Shown one piece after another: positions 20,279-31,030 of a DNA stretch of 64,000 bases (positions are counted from its first letter, which is position 1; each line of letters opens with the position of its first letter). The DNA is taken from contig NZ_FTNV01000003.1 in assembly GCF_900156535.1 (NCBI RefSeq), positions 62,001-126,000 on the forward strand. Direction: 5' to 3'. The translations under genes were made by a program, and so were the position numbers. Source of the DNA: Roseovarius nanhaiticus. Lineage in GTDB: Bacteria; Pseudomonadota; Alphaproteobacteria; Rhodobacterales; Rhodobacteraceae. The notes beneath the pieces are model-generated. The model saw nothing but the letters and a program-made list of their open reading frames with translations, did no database searches and was not told the DNA's origin.

Positions 20279-21574
20279 ATGGCAAACGTGGTCGTCGTAG
20301 GCGCCCAATGGGGCGACGAAGGCAAAGGCAAGATCGTCGATTGGCTGAGTGAGCGGGCAGATGTCATCGCACGCTTTCAGGGTGGGCATAATGCCGGGCA
20401 CACATTGGTTGTCGACGGCAAGGTCTACAAGCTGAACGCGCTGCCTTCGGGCGTGGTGCGGGGCGGCAAGCTGTCGGTGATCGGCAATGGCGTTGTTCTG
20501 GATCCGTGGCACCTGGTGGCCGAGATCGCGAAGATCCGTGAGCAAGGCGTCGAGATCAGCCCCGACACACTCATGATCGCGGAAAACACGCCGCTTATCC
20601 TGCCCATCCACGGCGAGCTGGACCGCGCCCGCGAGGAGGCGGCCAGCAAGGGCACCAAGATCGGCACGACCGGGCGCGGCATTGGGCCGGCCTATGAAGA
20701 CAAGGTCGGGCGCCGCTCGGTCCGGGTGGCGGATCTGGCGGATGCGGCCACGCTTGAGGCGCGGGTGGACCGCGCGCTGCAGCATCACGATCCGCTGCGC
20801 AAGGGCCTCGGGATCGAGGCGGTGGATCGCGACGCGCTGATCGCGCAGCTGCAAGAGATTGCGCCGGAAATTCTGCAATACGCCGCGCCCGTCTGGAAGG
20901 TGCTGAACGATCAGCGCAAGGCCGGCAAGCGCATCCTTTTTGAGGGGGCGCAGGGCGCGCTGCTGGATATCGATTTCGGCACCTATCCCTTTGTCACCTC
21001 GTCCAACGTGATCGCGGGGCAGGCGGCGACGGGCGTCGGCGTAGGGCCGGGGGCCATCAATTACGTGCTGGGCATCGTCAAGGCCTACACCACCCGCGTG
21101 GGCGAGGGCCCGTTTCCAACCGAACTGGACGATGATAACGGCCAGCGCCTGGGCGAGCGGGGGCGCGAATTTGGCACCGTCACGGGGCGCAAGCGGCGCT
21201 GTGGCTGGTTCGATGCCGCCCTTGTGCGTCAGACCTGCGCGACGAGCGGCGTCAAGGGAATCGCGCTGACCAAGCTCGACGTGCTCGACGGGTTCGAGAC
21301 ATTGCGCATCTGCACGGGCTATGAGCTGGACGGCAAGACGCTGGACTACCTGCCGACCGCGGCCGACCAGCAAACTCGCTGCAAGCCGATCTACGAGGAG
21401 ATGCCGGGCTGGTCCGAGTCCACCGAAGGCGCGCGCAGTTGGGCCGACCTGCCCGCGGGCGCGATCAAATACGTCCGCCGCGTCGAGGAATTGATCGATT
21501 GCCCCGTCGCACTACTCTCTACCTCGCCCGAGCGGGAGGACACCATCCTGGTGACCGATCCGTTCGCGGACTGA
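20279..21574 (+). CDS. purA: Adenylosuccinate synthetase
   Basis: PurA makes adenylosuccinate from IMP and aspartate with GTP, the first committed step to AMP. The 431-residue protein has the P-loop-like [19 protein letters not shown], the GHNAGHT motif, [14 protein letters not shown] and the C-terminal [10 protein letters not shown]. The start ATG 20279 is the family position; upstream in-frame codons are spurious. DUF2842 follows after 14 bases. Confidence 0.97.
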   Translation: MANVVVVGAQWGDEGKGKIVDWLSERADVIARFQGGHNAGHTLVVDGKVYKLNALPSGVVRGGKLSVIGNGVVLDPWHLVAEIAKIREQGVEISPDTLMIAENTPLILPIHGELDRAREEAASKGTKIGTTGRGIGPAYEDKVGRRSVRVADLADAATLEARVDRALQHHDPLRKGLGIEAVDRDALIAQLQEIAPEILQYAAPVWKVLNDQRKAGKRILFEGAQGALLDIDFGTYPFVTSSNVIAGQAATGVGVGPGAINYVLGIVKAYTTRVGEGPFPTELDDDNGQRLGERGREFGTVTGRKRRCGWFDAALVRQTCATSGVKGIALTKLDVLDGFETLRICTGYELDGKTLDYLPTAADQQTRCKPIYEEMPGWSESTEGARSWADLPAGAIKYVRRVEELIDCPVALLSTSPEREDTILVTDPFAD

Positions 21575-21588
21575 TGCAAGGAGGCGGC

Positions 21589-21837
21589 ATGGCTGAGACA
21601 CGGTTGAGCTACAAGGCGCGGCGGCGCTGGTCATTGGTGATCCTTCTGATCGGCTTGCCCGCTTATATCGTCGCCGCAATCAGCCTGATCGCATGGCTGC
21701 CGGACTTGCCGGGATGGGTCGAGTTCTTTGTCTACGTGATCTTGGGCTTTGCCTGGATGGTGCCTTTGAAATTCGTCTTTCTGGGAATTGGCCAAGCGGA
21801 TCCAGATGCGCCCCATCCCGATGGTGATCTGCGCTGA
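21589..21837 (+). CDS. DUF2842 family small membrane protein
   Basis: This 82-residue protein has the DUF2842 pattern LSYKARRRWSLVILLIGLP. Two membrane helices follow (about residues 13-35 and 43-63), then PLKFVFLGIGQADPD. It starts at ATG 21589 behind a strong AAGGAGG ribosome binding site (21578-21584) and is probably cotranscribed with purA. Function is unknown. A terminator lies 40 bases downstream. Confidence 0.85.
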   Translation: MAETRLSYKARRRWSLVILLIGLPAYIVAAISLIAWLPDLPGWVEFFVYVILGFAWMVPLKFVFLGIGQADPDAPHPDGDLR

Positions 21838-21848
21838 AGCGTTGGGAT

Positions 21849-21871
21849 TTGAGTATTTTTGCCAAGATGAA
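21849..21871 (+). repeat. Dispersed short repeat, copy 3
   Basis: TTGAGTATTTTTGCCAAGAT followed by GAA lies between the DUF2842 stop and its terminator. It is the same element as at 1485-1507 and 17353-17372 and differs from copy 1 by one base. Confidence 0.75.
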
Positions 21872-21876
21872 CGAGG

Positions 21877-21909
21877 GGGCCGGGGCACATTGATGCCTCG
21901 GCCCTTTTT
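21877..21909 (+). terminator. Intrinsic terminator after purA-DUF2842
   Basis: An 11-bp stem (one G-U pair) has arms GGGCCGGGGCA (21877-21887) and TGCCTCGGCCC (21894-21904). It is followed by TTTTT at 21905-21909. Confidence 0.88.
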
Positions 21910-22314
21910 GATTTGCCTGGCTGATGCCTCCTCTGCGGGCGAGAGGTGATTGTTCTGACCGATTTTGCGCGGATCGCGAACCGTTGGCCTTGAGCGCCGC
22001 GTGCGGCTTGTGGGATTTCATGGTACTGGGGCGGGATTTGAGCAATCCAGGTCGGGCGAATGGCAGAGTGCACGGCGGCATTTGCGCGAATCCAACTGTT
22101 TTTCACGAAACGAATCTGCGCTCCCCGTGGGCTTGCGGTACGCCAAACGCGGCCGCTTTGCGCGGTGACTGCGTGTTGGGCGAAAAAAAATGGGAGATCA
22201 GGGGAAATTTTAAGTCACCTCTGCTGCCCCTAGATATGGTGTGATTTTTGATCATCACATCTATGTGAGCCATTTTTTCACAAAATCGTGTCACATGATC
22301 TTGTTTTGTACCCT

Positions 22315-22323
22315 TGTGGATAA
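22315..22323 (-). promoter_or_regulatory. Perfect DnaA box
   Basis: The plus strand reads TGTGGATAA, the reverse complement of the consensus DnaA box TTATCCACA with all nine positions matched. It lies 39 bases upstream of the MraZ boxes and 327 bases before the mraZ start. DnaA acts as a transcription factor in several bacteria, so it could couple division-gene expression to replication. A single box is weak evidence. Confidence 0.5.
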
Positions 22324-22361
22324 CTACATGCTGTAGGTTCGCGCTTCATTTTTTTGTTGCG

Positions 22362-22386
22362 TCCCATGAATTCCCATGCGATCCCT
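22362..22386 (-). promoter_or_regulatory. MraZ operator (three boxes with 10-base period)
   Basis: On the minus strand the sequence reads AGGGA-N5-TGGGA-N5-TGGGA (plus strand TCCCA at 22362 and 22372, TCCCT at 22382). MraZ of proteobacteria binds direct TGGGN repeats with 5-base spacers upstream of its own operon. This is that pattern, with exact spacing, upstream of mraZ. The orientation is inverted relative to the operon, and the boxes lie 264 bases before the start codon. Autoregulation of the dcw operon by MraZ is the likely role. Confidence 0.75.
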
Positions 22387-22569
22387 ATAAGCGTGATGAG
22401 GACGGGACGACGACAAGGGACACCAAACGATCCCGAATAAAATAACCAAAGTCAGGTTTCATACAGGCATCCGCCTTCATCCGAACGAAGAGATCCGGCG
22501 CGCAGCGAGCAGACATCCCCCCAGGTGGCGCGCGTAGCTGGACACCCCGCAAATGCGGGACGAGGGCGG

Positions 22570-22599
22570 CGGATCGAGCAGTGGCAGCAGCTCGATCCG
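22570..22599 (+). promoter_or_regulatory. Hairpin in the mraZ leader
   Basis: A perfect 10-bp inverted repeat has arms CGGATCGAGC (22570-22579) and GCTCGATCCG (22590-22599). The 10-base loop is AGTGGCAGCA, and a moderately T-rich stretch (TCGTTTTCGTTT) follows. It sits 50 bases before the mraZ start. It could be an attenuator or an mRNA-stability element; it is too weakly T-tailed to call a terminator. Confidence 0.45.
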
Positions 22600-22649
22600 T
22601 CGTTTTCGTTTGAAGAGCAGTTTTTGAGACAGGGCAAGGGGCCGCAGAC

Positions 22650-23153
22650 GTGGCACGCAGGTTCAGAGGCGAAAGCCATCACAAGGTAGATGCGAAGGGC
22701 AGGGTCTCGATCCCGGCCCTTTTCCGCCGTGTGATCGAAGCCTCGGACCCCAACTGGAAAGAGGGCCTCGCGCCCGAGTTGATCATCGTCTACGGCGATC
22801 ACCGCCGCAACTACCTGGAATGCTACACCGTCGAGGCCATCAACGAGGTGGACGACAAGATCGACGCGCTTCCGCGTGGATCGAAGGATCGCAAGATCCT
22901 GCAGCGTCTCTACCACGGTCAATCCTTTCCCACGACGATCGACGATACCGGGCGCCTGGTGCTGCCTGCCAAGCTGCGCGCCAAGATCGGGCTGGAGAAC
23001 GAAGCCTTCTTCATCGCCGCAGGGGACACGTTCCAGATCTGGAACCCCGAGACCTACGAGACCGAAGAGGCCGCCGAGACCGAAGATTGGCTGGATGCGC
23101 AGCCCGACGACTTCGACCCGCTCATCCTTCTGGACGCAGCCGGGAGGGCCTGA
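22650..23153 (+). CDS. mraZ: Division/cell wall cluster transcriptional repressor MraZ
   Basis: MraZ is an AbrB-like DNA-binding protein that controls its own dcw operon. The 167-residue product has two repeats of the fold. The first is [23 protein letters not shown] near the start; the second is [20 protein letters not shown] near residue 90. The C-terminal tail is acidic. The start codon is GTG 22650 with AAGGGG upstream. rsmH begins 4 bases after its stop. Its putative operator lies at 22362-22386. Confidence 0.95.
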   Translation: MARRFRGESHHKVDAKGRVSIPALFRRVIEASDPNWKEGLAPELIIVYGDHRRNYLECYTVEAINEVDDKIDALPRGSKDRKILQRLYHGQSFPTTIDDTGRLVLPAKLRAKIGLENEAFFIAAGDTFQIWNPETYETEEAAETEDWLDAQPDDFDPLILLDAAGRA

Positions 23154-23157
23154 GGCG

Positions 23158-24147
23158 ATGCCGAATGCCGCCACGCCCGAAAATGCACCCCATATCCCAG
23201 TTCTGATCGAGCCGCTTGTCGCGGCGGTGGCCCCGGTGGAGGGCGTTTGGCTGGACGGCACATTGGGCGCGGGGGGCTATGCGCGTGCGCTCTTGGCGGC
23301 GGGCGCCGCCAAGGTGATCGGGGTGGACCGCGATCCCGCCGCGCTGGCGATGGCCGAAGGGTGGGCGGCCGATTACGAGGGCCGGGTCAAGCTGGTGCAG
23401 GGCGTTTTCTCCGAGCTGGACGACTATGCGCAGGGTCTCGATGGCGTGGTGCTGGACCTTGGGGTCAGCTCGATGCAGCTGGATCAGGCGGGGCGGGGCT
23501 TTTCCTTCATGCGGGACGGGCCGCTTGATATGCGGATGAGCCAGGACGGGCCGACAGCGGCCGATCTGGTCAATACCGCCGAAGAGGGCGAGCTGGCCGA
23601 TATTCTTTATCTTTACGGCGAAGAGCGCGCGAGCCGCCGCATCGCCAAGGCTATTGTGCGTGCGCGGACAGCCGCACCATTGACCACGACCTTGCAACTG
23701 GCCGAGGTGGTCGAGAAATGCCTGCCGCGCTCCAAGCCCGGTCAGGCGCATCCCGCAACGCGCAGCTTTCAGGCCATCCGCATCGCCGTGAACGATGAAT
23801 ATGGCGAGCTGATCGGCGGGCTGGAGGCGGCCGAGCGGGCGCTGCGGCCCGGCGGTGCGCTGGCTGTCGTGACGTTTCACTCGATCGAGGACCGCATGGT
23901 CAAACGGTTTCTGCAGGACCGCTCGGACGGGGGCGGGGGTGGCAGCCGCCACGCGCCGGCCGAGGCCGAGCGCCCGCGCCAGTTCACGCTGACCAGTCGC
24001 AAGGCGATCACCGCAGACAAGACGGAACTGGCGGCCAACCCGCGTTCGCGCAGCGCCAAGCTGCGCGTGGCGATCCGCACGGATGCGGCGCCGGGGGTGA
24101 CGGACCGCAAGGCACTGGGAATGCCGCTGCTCAAGGGGGGCAAGTGA
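23158..24147 (+). CDS. rsmH: 16S rRNA (cytosine(1402)-N(4))-methyltransferase
   Basis: RsmH (MraW) methylates C1402 in the ribosomal decoding site using SAM. The 329-residue protein has [13 protein letters not shown] and the SAM motif [16 protein letters not shown]. It also has [20 protein letters not shown], the [13 protein letters not shown] motif and [17 protein letters not shown] 23158 is chosen over a long upstream extension inside mraZ. Its stop overlaps the ftsL start. Confidence 0.96.
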   Translation: MPNAATPENAPHIPVLIEPLVAAVAPVEGVWLDGTLGAGGYARALLAAGAAKVIGVDRDPAALAMAEGWAADYEGRVKLVQGVFSELDDYAQGLDGVVLDLGVSSMQLDQAGRGFSFMRDGPLDMRMSQDGPTAADLVNTAEEGELADILYLYGEERASRRIAKAIVRARTAAPLTTTLQLAEVVEKCLPRSKPGQAHPATRSFQAIRIAVNDEYGELIGGLEAAERALRPGGALAVVTFHSIEDRMVKRFLQDRSDGGGGGSRHAPAEAERPRQFTLTSRKAITADKTELAANPRSRSAKLRVAIRTDAAPGVTDRKALGMPLLKGGK

Positions 24148-24506
24148 TGCGAAGCTTTTTTTACGTGATCAGCGCGTTGGCCGTAATCGGCCTGGCCTAC
24201 TGGGCCTATCACGAGAACTACCGCACGCAGGCCGCGATCAGCCATGCCGAGCGGCTGGAGGGCCAGATCGCCACCGCACGCCAGCGTCTGCGCGTTCTGA
24301 ATGCCGAATGGGCCTATCTCAACCGCCCCGCGCGTCTGCGCGAGCTGGCGGATATCAATTTTGACCGTCTCGGCCTCATGCCGCTGGAGGCGCAGCAATT
24401 CGGGCGTATCGACGATGTGGATTACCCGCCTGAGACGGATCTGCGCATCGATTTTTCGGGCTCGGTCGAAGTAACGAACCAGCCTTCCGAGGAGGCCGCA
24501 GAATGA
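24147..24506 (+). CDS. ftsL: Cell division protein FtsL
   Basis: FtsL is a short bitopic divisome protein. The 119-residue product has one N-terminal membrane helix (about residues 3-19). A periplasmic coiled-coil follows (AAISHAERLEGQIATARQRLRVLNAEWAYL in part), then the RLRELAD segment. The position between rsmH and ftsI is the classical one. It starts at ATG 24147 overlapping the rsmH stop and overlaps ftsI by ATGA. Confidence 0.9.
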   Translation: MRSFFYVISALAVIGLAYWAYHENYRTQAAISHAERLEGQIATARQRLRVLNAEWAYLNRPARLRELADINFDRLGLMPLEAQQFGRIDDVDYPPETDLRIDFSGSVEVTNQPSEEAAE

Positions 24507-26299
24507 TCCGCACGCCGCTGCGCCCGCTGGCGCGTATTCTGCCCGCCCGTGCCAAGGGCGAAAACCCCGACGCGATCGAGCGCGAGAATATCCGCCTGCG
24601 CCACGAGGCCATGCGCGACAAAGCGCGTCGCCGCGCCGAGGGACGGCTTCTGGTGCTGGGCGCCACGTTCTTTTGCGCGTTTGCCGTGATCGGGCTGCGC
24701 ATGGGCGTTCTGGCCCAGACAGAGCCCGCCGAGCCGCGCACCAGCGCGGCGGGCGCGGGGATCCTCGCGCAACGCGCCGATATTGTGGACCGCAATGGGC
24801 GCATACTGGCCACGAATTTCGACACGCACAGCCTCTATGCGCAGCCGCAGCAGATGATCGAGCCTGAGAAGGCCGCCAAGGCACTGGTCCAGATTTTTCC
24901 CGACCTGAAGGAAGAGCGTCTGCTCAAGGATTTCTCGGGCAAGCGCAAGTTCCTCTGGATTAAGAAGAAAATCAGCCCCGAGCAGATGCAAGCGGTGCAT
25001 GACATCGGTGAGCCGGGGCTGCTGTTTGGCCCGCGCGAGATGCGGCTTTACCCCAACGGGACGCTGGCCGCGCATGTGCTGGGCGGCGCGGGTTTCGGCC
25101 GCGAGGGCGTGCATGCCGCCGAGGTGATCGGCGTCGCGGGCATCGAGAAATATCTCGACGACCGCTTGCGCGATCCCGCGCAGAACCATCAGCCACTGAC
25201 CCTGTCGCTGGATTTGCCCGTGCAGGCCGCGGTCGAGCGTGTGCTCGCCGGCGGCATGAGCATTATGAACGCCAAAGGCGCCGCCGCCGTGCTGATGGAT
25301 GTGCAGACGGGCGAGGTGCTCTCGATCGCGTCGCTGCCCGATTTCGACCCCAATGACCGCCCCCGCGCCTTGGTGCAGGGCAATCCCGCCGACAGCCCGC
25401 TGTTCAACCGCGCGGTGCAGGGCGTCTATGAGCTGGGCTCGACCTTCAAGATTTTCACCACCGCGCAGGCGATGCAGCTGGGGCTGGTCAGCCCCACGAC
25501 CATCATCGACGCATCGCCCCCCATGCGCGTCGGCGGCTTCCCGATCGGGGAGTTCAATCGCAAGAATTACGGCCAGATCAGTGTGTCGGATGTGATCGTC
25601 CACAGCTCGAACCGGGGAACGGGGCGCATCGCGCTGGGCATCGGAGCGGAGCGGCAACAGGAATTTCTGAAATCCCTTGGGTTCTTCAAGCCCGTCGATT
25701 TTGAGATGATCGAGGCGTCGGGCGGTCAGCCCCTCTTGCCCAAACGCTGGACGGACCTGTCGACCGTGACGATTTCCTACGGACATGGACTGTCCTCAAC
25801 GCCGCTGCACCTGGCCGCGGGCTATGCGGCCATCGCCAATGGCGGGCGCTACGTCAGGCCGACCCTGCTCAAGCAGGATGGCCCGCAAGAAGGCGAGCGC
25901 GTCATGTCCGCCGCCGTCGCCGCCGCATCGCGCAAGATGCTGCGCGAGGTCGTCACCAGCGGCACCGCGTCCATGGGCGAGGTGCCGGGCTACAAGGTGG
26001 GTGGCAAGACCGGCACGGCGGACAAGCCCAAGGAGAACGGCGGCGGCTATTACGAGGACAAGGTGATCGCGACCTTCGCGTCGATGTTCCCGGCGGATGA
26101 TCCGAAATACGTGCTGATCGTCACGCTCGATGAGCCGGTCGAGACATCGGGCGACAAGCCGCGCCGCACAGCGGGCTGGACGGCGGTGCCCGTCTCATCC
26201 GAGATCGTGGCGCGTGTTGCGCCGCTCTTGGGCCTGCGTCCCGAGATTGAACACACCCCTGTGGCTGATATAACGCTGACATCGGCGGATGGCGATTGA
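24503..26299 (+). CDS. ftsI: Septal peptidoglycan transpeptidase FtsI (PBP3)
   Basis: FtsI cross-links septal peptidoglycan together with FtsW. The 598-residue class B penicillin-binding protein has a cytoplasmic basic N terminus and one membrane helix near residues 50-70. The pedestal domain begins with ADIVDRNGRILA. The transpeptidase motifs are STFK (in ELGSTFKIF), SSN (SSNRGTGR) and KTGT (GGKTGTADK). It overlaps ftsL by 4 bases. Confidence 0.97.
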   Translation: MIRTPLRPLARILPARAKGENPDAIERENIRLRHEAMRDKARRRAEGRLLVLGATFFCAFAVIGLRMGVLAQTEPAEPRTSAAGAGILAQRADIVDRNGRILATNFDTHSLYAQPQQMIEPEKAAKALVQIFPDLKEERLLKDFSGKRKFLWIKKKISPEQMQAVHDIGEPGLLFGPREMRLYPNGTLAAHVLGGAGFGREGVHAAEVIGVAGIEKYLDDRLRDPAQNHQPLTLSLDLPVQAAVERVLAGGMSIMNAKGAAAVLMDVQTGEVLSIASLPDFDPNDRPRALVQGNPADSPLFNRAVQGVYELGSTFKIFTTAQAMQLGLVSPTTIIDASPPMRVGGFPIGEFNRKNYGQISVSDVIVHSSNRGTGRIALGIGAERQQEFLKSLGFFKPVDFEMIEASGGQPLLPKRWTDLSTVTISYGHGLSSTPLHLAAGYAAIANGGRYVRPTLLKQDGPQEGERVMSAAVAAASRKMLREVVTSGTASMGEVPGYKVGGKTGTADKPKENGGGYYEDKVIATFASMFPADDPKYVLIVTLDEPVETSGDKPRRTAGWTAVPVSSEIVARVAPLLGLRPEIEHTPVADITLTSADGD

Positions 26300-26327
26300 G
26301 CAACGAGAGACTGGGGCGGGCAAGGCG

Positions 26328-27827
26328 ATGAGCGGCGGGCAAAGAAGAACATTGGCGCAGCTGGGTCTTGCGGCCACAGGCGGCGCACAGGCGCAGGTAA
26401 CGGGGCTGGTCATCGACAGCCGCGAGGTGCGCGAAGGCTCGCTTTTTGCCGCGCTGCCCGGCACGCGGGTGCATGGCGGCGAGTTTATCCAATACGCGCT
26501 GCGCATGGGCGCCTCGGCCATTCTGACGGACGCTGAGGGCGCACGCATCGCCAAGGCCGAGCTGGCCGCCTCGGACGCCGCGCTGGTCGTGACCGAGGAT
26601 GCGCGCGCTGCGCTCTCCTGCGCCGCCGCGCTCTGGTTCGGCGCCCAGCCCGAGGTGATGGTGGCCGTGACCGGCACCAACGGCAAAACCTCGGTTGCCA
26701 GTTTTACCCGCCAGATCTGGCAGGCGATGAGCCTGGAGGCGATCAATGTGGGCACCACGGGCGTCGAGGGCAGTTATACCGCGCCGCTGGCCCATACCAC
26801 GCCCGACGCGATCACCCTGCACAAGGTGCTGGCGGATGCCGCCCATGCGGGCGTCACCCATGCCGCGATGGAGGCGTCGAGCCACGGGCTGGATCAGCGC
26901 CGCCTCGACGGGGTGCAACTGGTCGCGGCGGCCTTTACCAATTTCAGTCAGGATCATCTGGATTACCACCACACGTTCGCGGCCTATTTCGATGCCAAGG
27001 CCGCGCTTTTCACCCGCGTTCTGCCCGAGGGTGGCGTGGCCGTGATCAACATGGATGACGGCAAGGGCGAGGACATGGCCGCGCTGGCCGAGGCGCGCGG
27101 GCAGGATGTGCTGCGCGTGGGGCGGCACAATACGGCGCAGCTGCGCCTGCTGAGCCAGCGGTTCAATCCCACCGGCCAATCGCTGCGCTTTTCTTGGCTG
27201 GATGAGATCAGCCAAGTCGATCTGCCGCTTATCGGCGGTTTTCAGGGGGAAAACCTGCTGGTCGCGGCGGGGCTGTGCATCGGCGCTGGTGCGGATGCAA
27301 ACCGCGTCTTTCAGGCCCTGCCCGAAATGGAGACAGTGCGCGGTCGGATGCAGCTGGCCGCGACGCGCCGCAATGGCGCGGCGGTCTTCGTCGATTTCGC
27401 GCATACGCCCGACGCAGTGGCGACCGCCATCAAGGCGCTGCGCCCGCATGTGCAGGGCCGGCTCATCGCCATCATCGGCGCGGGCGGCGATCGCGATCCG
27501 GGCAAGCGGCCCTTGATGGGGCAGGCGGCCGCGCAGCATGCGGATCTGGTCATCGTCACCGACGACAACCCGCGCAGCGAAGATCCTGCCGCGATCCGCG
27601 CCGCCGTCATGGAGGGCTGCCCCGAGGCCGCCAATGTGGGCGACCGCGCCGAGGCGATCCTGCGGGGCGTCGATGCGCTGGGGCCGGGCGATGCGCTGCT
27701 GATCTTGGGCAAGGGGCACGAGACGGGCCAGACGGTCGGCACCGATGTGCTGCCCTTCAACGATGCCGAGCAGGCCAGCGTCGCCGTCATGGCGCTCGAT
27801 TCCGCCGAAGCGGGGGAGGGCGCGTGA
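26328..27827 (+). CDS. murE: UDP-MurNAc-tripeptide synthetase (meso-DAP adding)
   Basis: MurE adds meso-diaminopimelate to UDP-MurNAc-L-Ala-D-Glu. The 499-residue protein has [19 protein letters not shown] at the N terminus and the ATP loop [12 protein letters not shown]. The C-terminal DDNPR motif ([11 protein letters not shown]) marks meso-DAP rather than lysine ligases. Two starts are possible: ATG 26328 (used) and ATG 26289, which overlaps ftsI by 11 bases and adds 13 residues. Its stop overlaps the murF start. Confidence 0.95.
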   Translation: MSGGQRRTLAQLGLAATGGAQAQVTGLVIDSREVREGSLFAALPGTRVHGGEFIQYALRMGASAILTDAEGARIAKAELAASDAALVVTEDARAALSCAAALWFGAQPEVMVAVTGTNGKTSVASFTRQIWQAMSLEAINVGTTGVEGSYTAPLAHTTPDAITLHKVLADAAHAGVTHAAMEASSHGLDQRRLDGVQLVAAAFTNFSQDHLDYHHTFAAYFDAKAALFTRVLPEGGVAVINMDDGKGEDMAALAEARGQDVLRVGRHNTAQLRLLSQRFNPTGQSLRFSWLDEISQVDLPLIGGFQGENLLVAAGLCIGAGADANRVFQALPEMETVRGRMQLAATRRNGAAVFVDFAHTPDAVATAIKALRPHVQGRLIAIIGAGGDRDPGKRPLMGQAAAQHADLVIVTDDNPRSEDPAAIRAAVMEGCPEAANVGDRAEAILRGVDALGPGDALLILGKGHETGQTVGTDVLPFNDAEQASVAVMALDSAEAGEGA

Positions 27828-29263
27828 GCCTCTGGACGGCCGCCGAGGCCGCCGCCGCCACAGGCGGGCGCGCAGTCGGGGACTGGCAGGCGAGCGGCGT
27901 TTCCATCGACACCCGCACGTTGGCGCCCGGTGATCTTTTCGTCGCGCTCAGCGCCGCGCGGGACGCGCATGATTTCGTGGGCCAGGCGCTGGAGGCGGGC
28001 GCCGCCGCCGCGATGGTCAGCCGCATCCCCGCGGGCGTGGCCGATGATGCGCCCTTGCTCATCGTCGAGGATGTGTTGGAGGCGCTTGGTGCCCTGGGCC
28101 GGGCGGGCCGCGCGCGAACGGGTGCGCGCGTGGTGGCCGTGACCGGCTCGGTCGGCAAGACATCGACCAAGGAGATGCTGAAAGTCGTGCTGTCGGGGCA
28201 GGGCCGCACCCATGCCGCCGAGGCCAGCTACAACAACCACTGGGGTGTGCCCCTGACGCTGGCCCGGATGCCGCAGGACACCGAGTTTGCCGTGATCGAG
28301 ATCGGCATGAACCATCCCGGCGAGATTGCGCCGCTGGCCCGTATGGCTCGGCCGCATGTTGCCATGGTCACCACCGTTGCCGCCGCGCATCTGGAAGCGT
28401 TCGACAGCATCGAGGGCATTGCGCATGAAAAGGCGTCGATCTTTGAAGGGTTGGAGCAGGGCGGAACCGCCATCGTCAATGCCGACCTGCCGACCACGCC
28501 AATTCTGATCGACGCCGCCAAGTCGGCAGGCGCGCGCATCGTGCCCTTCGGCGCGGCGAGCGATCTCTACAGGCTCGACGGCGTCACCTTGGCCAATGAC
28601 TGCACCATTGTGCGAGCGACTTTGGGCGGCACGTCCGCCACGTTCAAGATCAGCTCGGCGGGGCGCCACTTCGCGATGAACGGCCTCGGCGTGCTGGCCG
28701 CCTGCGAGGCGCTGGGCGCGGATGCCGGCCTTGCGGCGCCCGATCTGGCCCGCTGGCAGCCGCCCGCGGGGCGCGGCACGCGCGAGGTGCTGCAACTCGA
28801 CAGCGGAGACGAGGAGTGGACGCTGGACCTCATCGACGACGCGTTCAATGCCAACCCCACTTCAATGGCCGCCGCACTGGAAGTGCTGGCCGCCAGCACG
28901 CCGCGCGACAATATCGGCCGCATCGCCAATGGGCGCCGCATCGCCATTCTGGGCGACATGCTGGAGCTGGGCGAGGACGAGGCCGAGATGCACCGGGCGC
29001 TGGTGGACCTGCCGCATATGGCGTCGCTGACAACGGTCTACTGTGTTGGACCGCGGATGCGCAGCCTGTGGGATGCATTGCCACGCGCGCAACGGGGTCA
29101 GTGGTACGAGAATGCGGAGGAACTGGCGCATAAGGTGCATGGCGTGATAGACGCGGGCGACGTGCTGCTGATCAAGGGATCGAAAGGCAGCAAAGTCAGC
29201 GTCATAGTGGACGCATTGCGCAAATCGGGGCGGACCAGCCGCCTCCAGACGAGGGATGATTGA
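27824..29263 (+). CDS. murF: UDP-MurNAc-tripeptide--D-alanyl-D-alanine ligase
   Basis: MurF attaches the D-Ala-D-Ala made by Ddl. The 479-residue protein has [18 protein letters not shown], the ATP loop [33 protein letters not shown] and ILGDMLELG, all usual for MurF. The start is GTG 27824, sharing bases with the murE stop (GTGA). mraY begins on the base after its stop. Confidence 0.96.
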   Translation: MSLWTAAEAAAATGGRAVGDWQASGVSIDTRTLAPGDLFVALSAARDAHDFVGQALEAGAAAAMVSRIPAGVADDAPLLIVEDVLEALGALGRAGRARTGARVVAVTGSVGKTSTKEMLKVVLSGQGRTHAAEASYNNHWGVPLTLARMPQDTEFAVIEIGMNHPGEIAPLARMARPHVAMVTTVAAAHLEAFDSIEGIAHEKASIFEGLEQGGTAIVNADLPTTPILIDAAKSAGARIVPFGAASDLYRLDGVTLANDCTIVRATLGGTSATFKISSAGRHFAMNGLGVLAACEALGADAGLAAPDLARWQPPAGRGTREVLQLDSGDEEWTLDLIDDAFNANPTSMAAALEVLAASTPRDNIGRIANGRRIAILGDMLELGEDEAEMHRALVDLPHMASLTTVYCVGPRMRSLWDALPRAQRGQWYENAEELAHKVHGVIDAGDVLLIKGSKGSKVSVIVDALRKSGRTSRLQTRDD

Positions 29264-30346
<1,083 letters not shown>

Positions 30347-31009
30347 ATGCGCTGGCTGGTTTTCCTTGCTGGCTGTGTCTGGGCATTCGCCGCGGCGGCG
30401 CAGCCGATTGCCGCGCCAACCGATGCCGACATGCGGCGCGCGGTGTCCGAGATCACCGAGGGAGATCCTGCCGCGCTGGCCGCTGCCGATGCCATGATCG
30501 CAGGGCGCGCCGAGGAGTCCTTTGCCGCCGAGTGGCTGGATGGGTTTCGCCCGATGGCAATCTTGTTTCACGCCCTCTGGGAGACGGATCGGTTGATCTA
30601 CCTCGACTGGAAAACCGGACGTGACGAGGCTCTTGCGCAGTTCGAAGGGCTTTTCACAACGGCAGGGTTGGTGTGGCCCGCCGACATGGCCGAGGTGGTC
30701 ATCCGGCAAATCGCCGAAGCCGCGCCCGAGAGCGGACCTGAAATGGCTTTTGTCTATATCCCGCTGCAAAGGCTGGCCGAGCAACAAGAGCATCAGATCA
30801 TGCTGATCAACGACGGCAGCGACGCCTACCCGTTCTTTCTGACACGCCGCGCGGTGGCCGAGCGTTGGGCGGACGTCGCGCTGGGCAACGATATGTTCAT
30901 CGACCATCCGGATTGGCAGTTCGCGGACGAGATGCGCGCGGCCGGGCTGGACCCACGCAATGACGACCATCCCATTTACCGGGCGCGTCCCGTGCCCCCC
31001 GAGGAATGA
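30347..31009 (+). CDS. Unknown exported protein between mraY and murD
   Basis: The 220-residue product starts with a probable signal peptide (MRWLVFLAGCVWAFAAAAQP) and is otherwise soluble, acidic and rich in Ala, Glu and aromatic residues. A central stretch FRPMAILFHALWETDRLIYLDW is distinctive. I do not recognise the family. Its ATG follows the mraY stop with no gap and murD starts 21 bases after its end, so it is embedded in the peptidoglycan operon. A periplasmic role in envelope growth is inferred only from position and signal. Confidence 0.75.
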   Translation: MRWLVFLAGCVWAFAAAAQPIAAPTDADMRRAVSEITEGDPAALAAADAMIAGRAEESFAAEWLDGFRPMAILFHALWETDRLIYLDWKTGRDEALAQFEGLFTTAGLVWPADMAEVVIRQIAEAAPESGPEMAFVYIPLQRLAEQQEHQIMLINDGSDAYPFFLTRRAVAERWADVALGNDMFIDHPDWQFADEMRAAGLDPRNDDHPIYRARPVPPEE

Positions 31010-31030
31010 TGACATGCCAGTGAGGCTCCG

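Larger units (their letters stand above)
21838..22649. other. Long gene-free interval upstream of mraZ
   Basis: No convincing protein gene is seen in these 812 bases; the short open frames have no family features or ribosome binding sites. After the repeat and terminator at its left end, composition turns AT-rich from about 22180 to 22400. That part carries TGTGA/TCACA elements (22240-22295), a perfect DnaA box (22315-22323), MraZ-type boxes (22362-22386) and a TATAAG hexamer (22386-22391). A 10-bp hairpin (22570-22599) follows. It is best read as the control region and leader of the mraZ operon. Confidence 0.75.

Noticed and set aside
21838..22649. RNase P RNA in the gap upstream of mraZ
   Set aside because: The GAGGAAAGTCC and ACAGAA signature segments of rnpB are not found.
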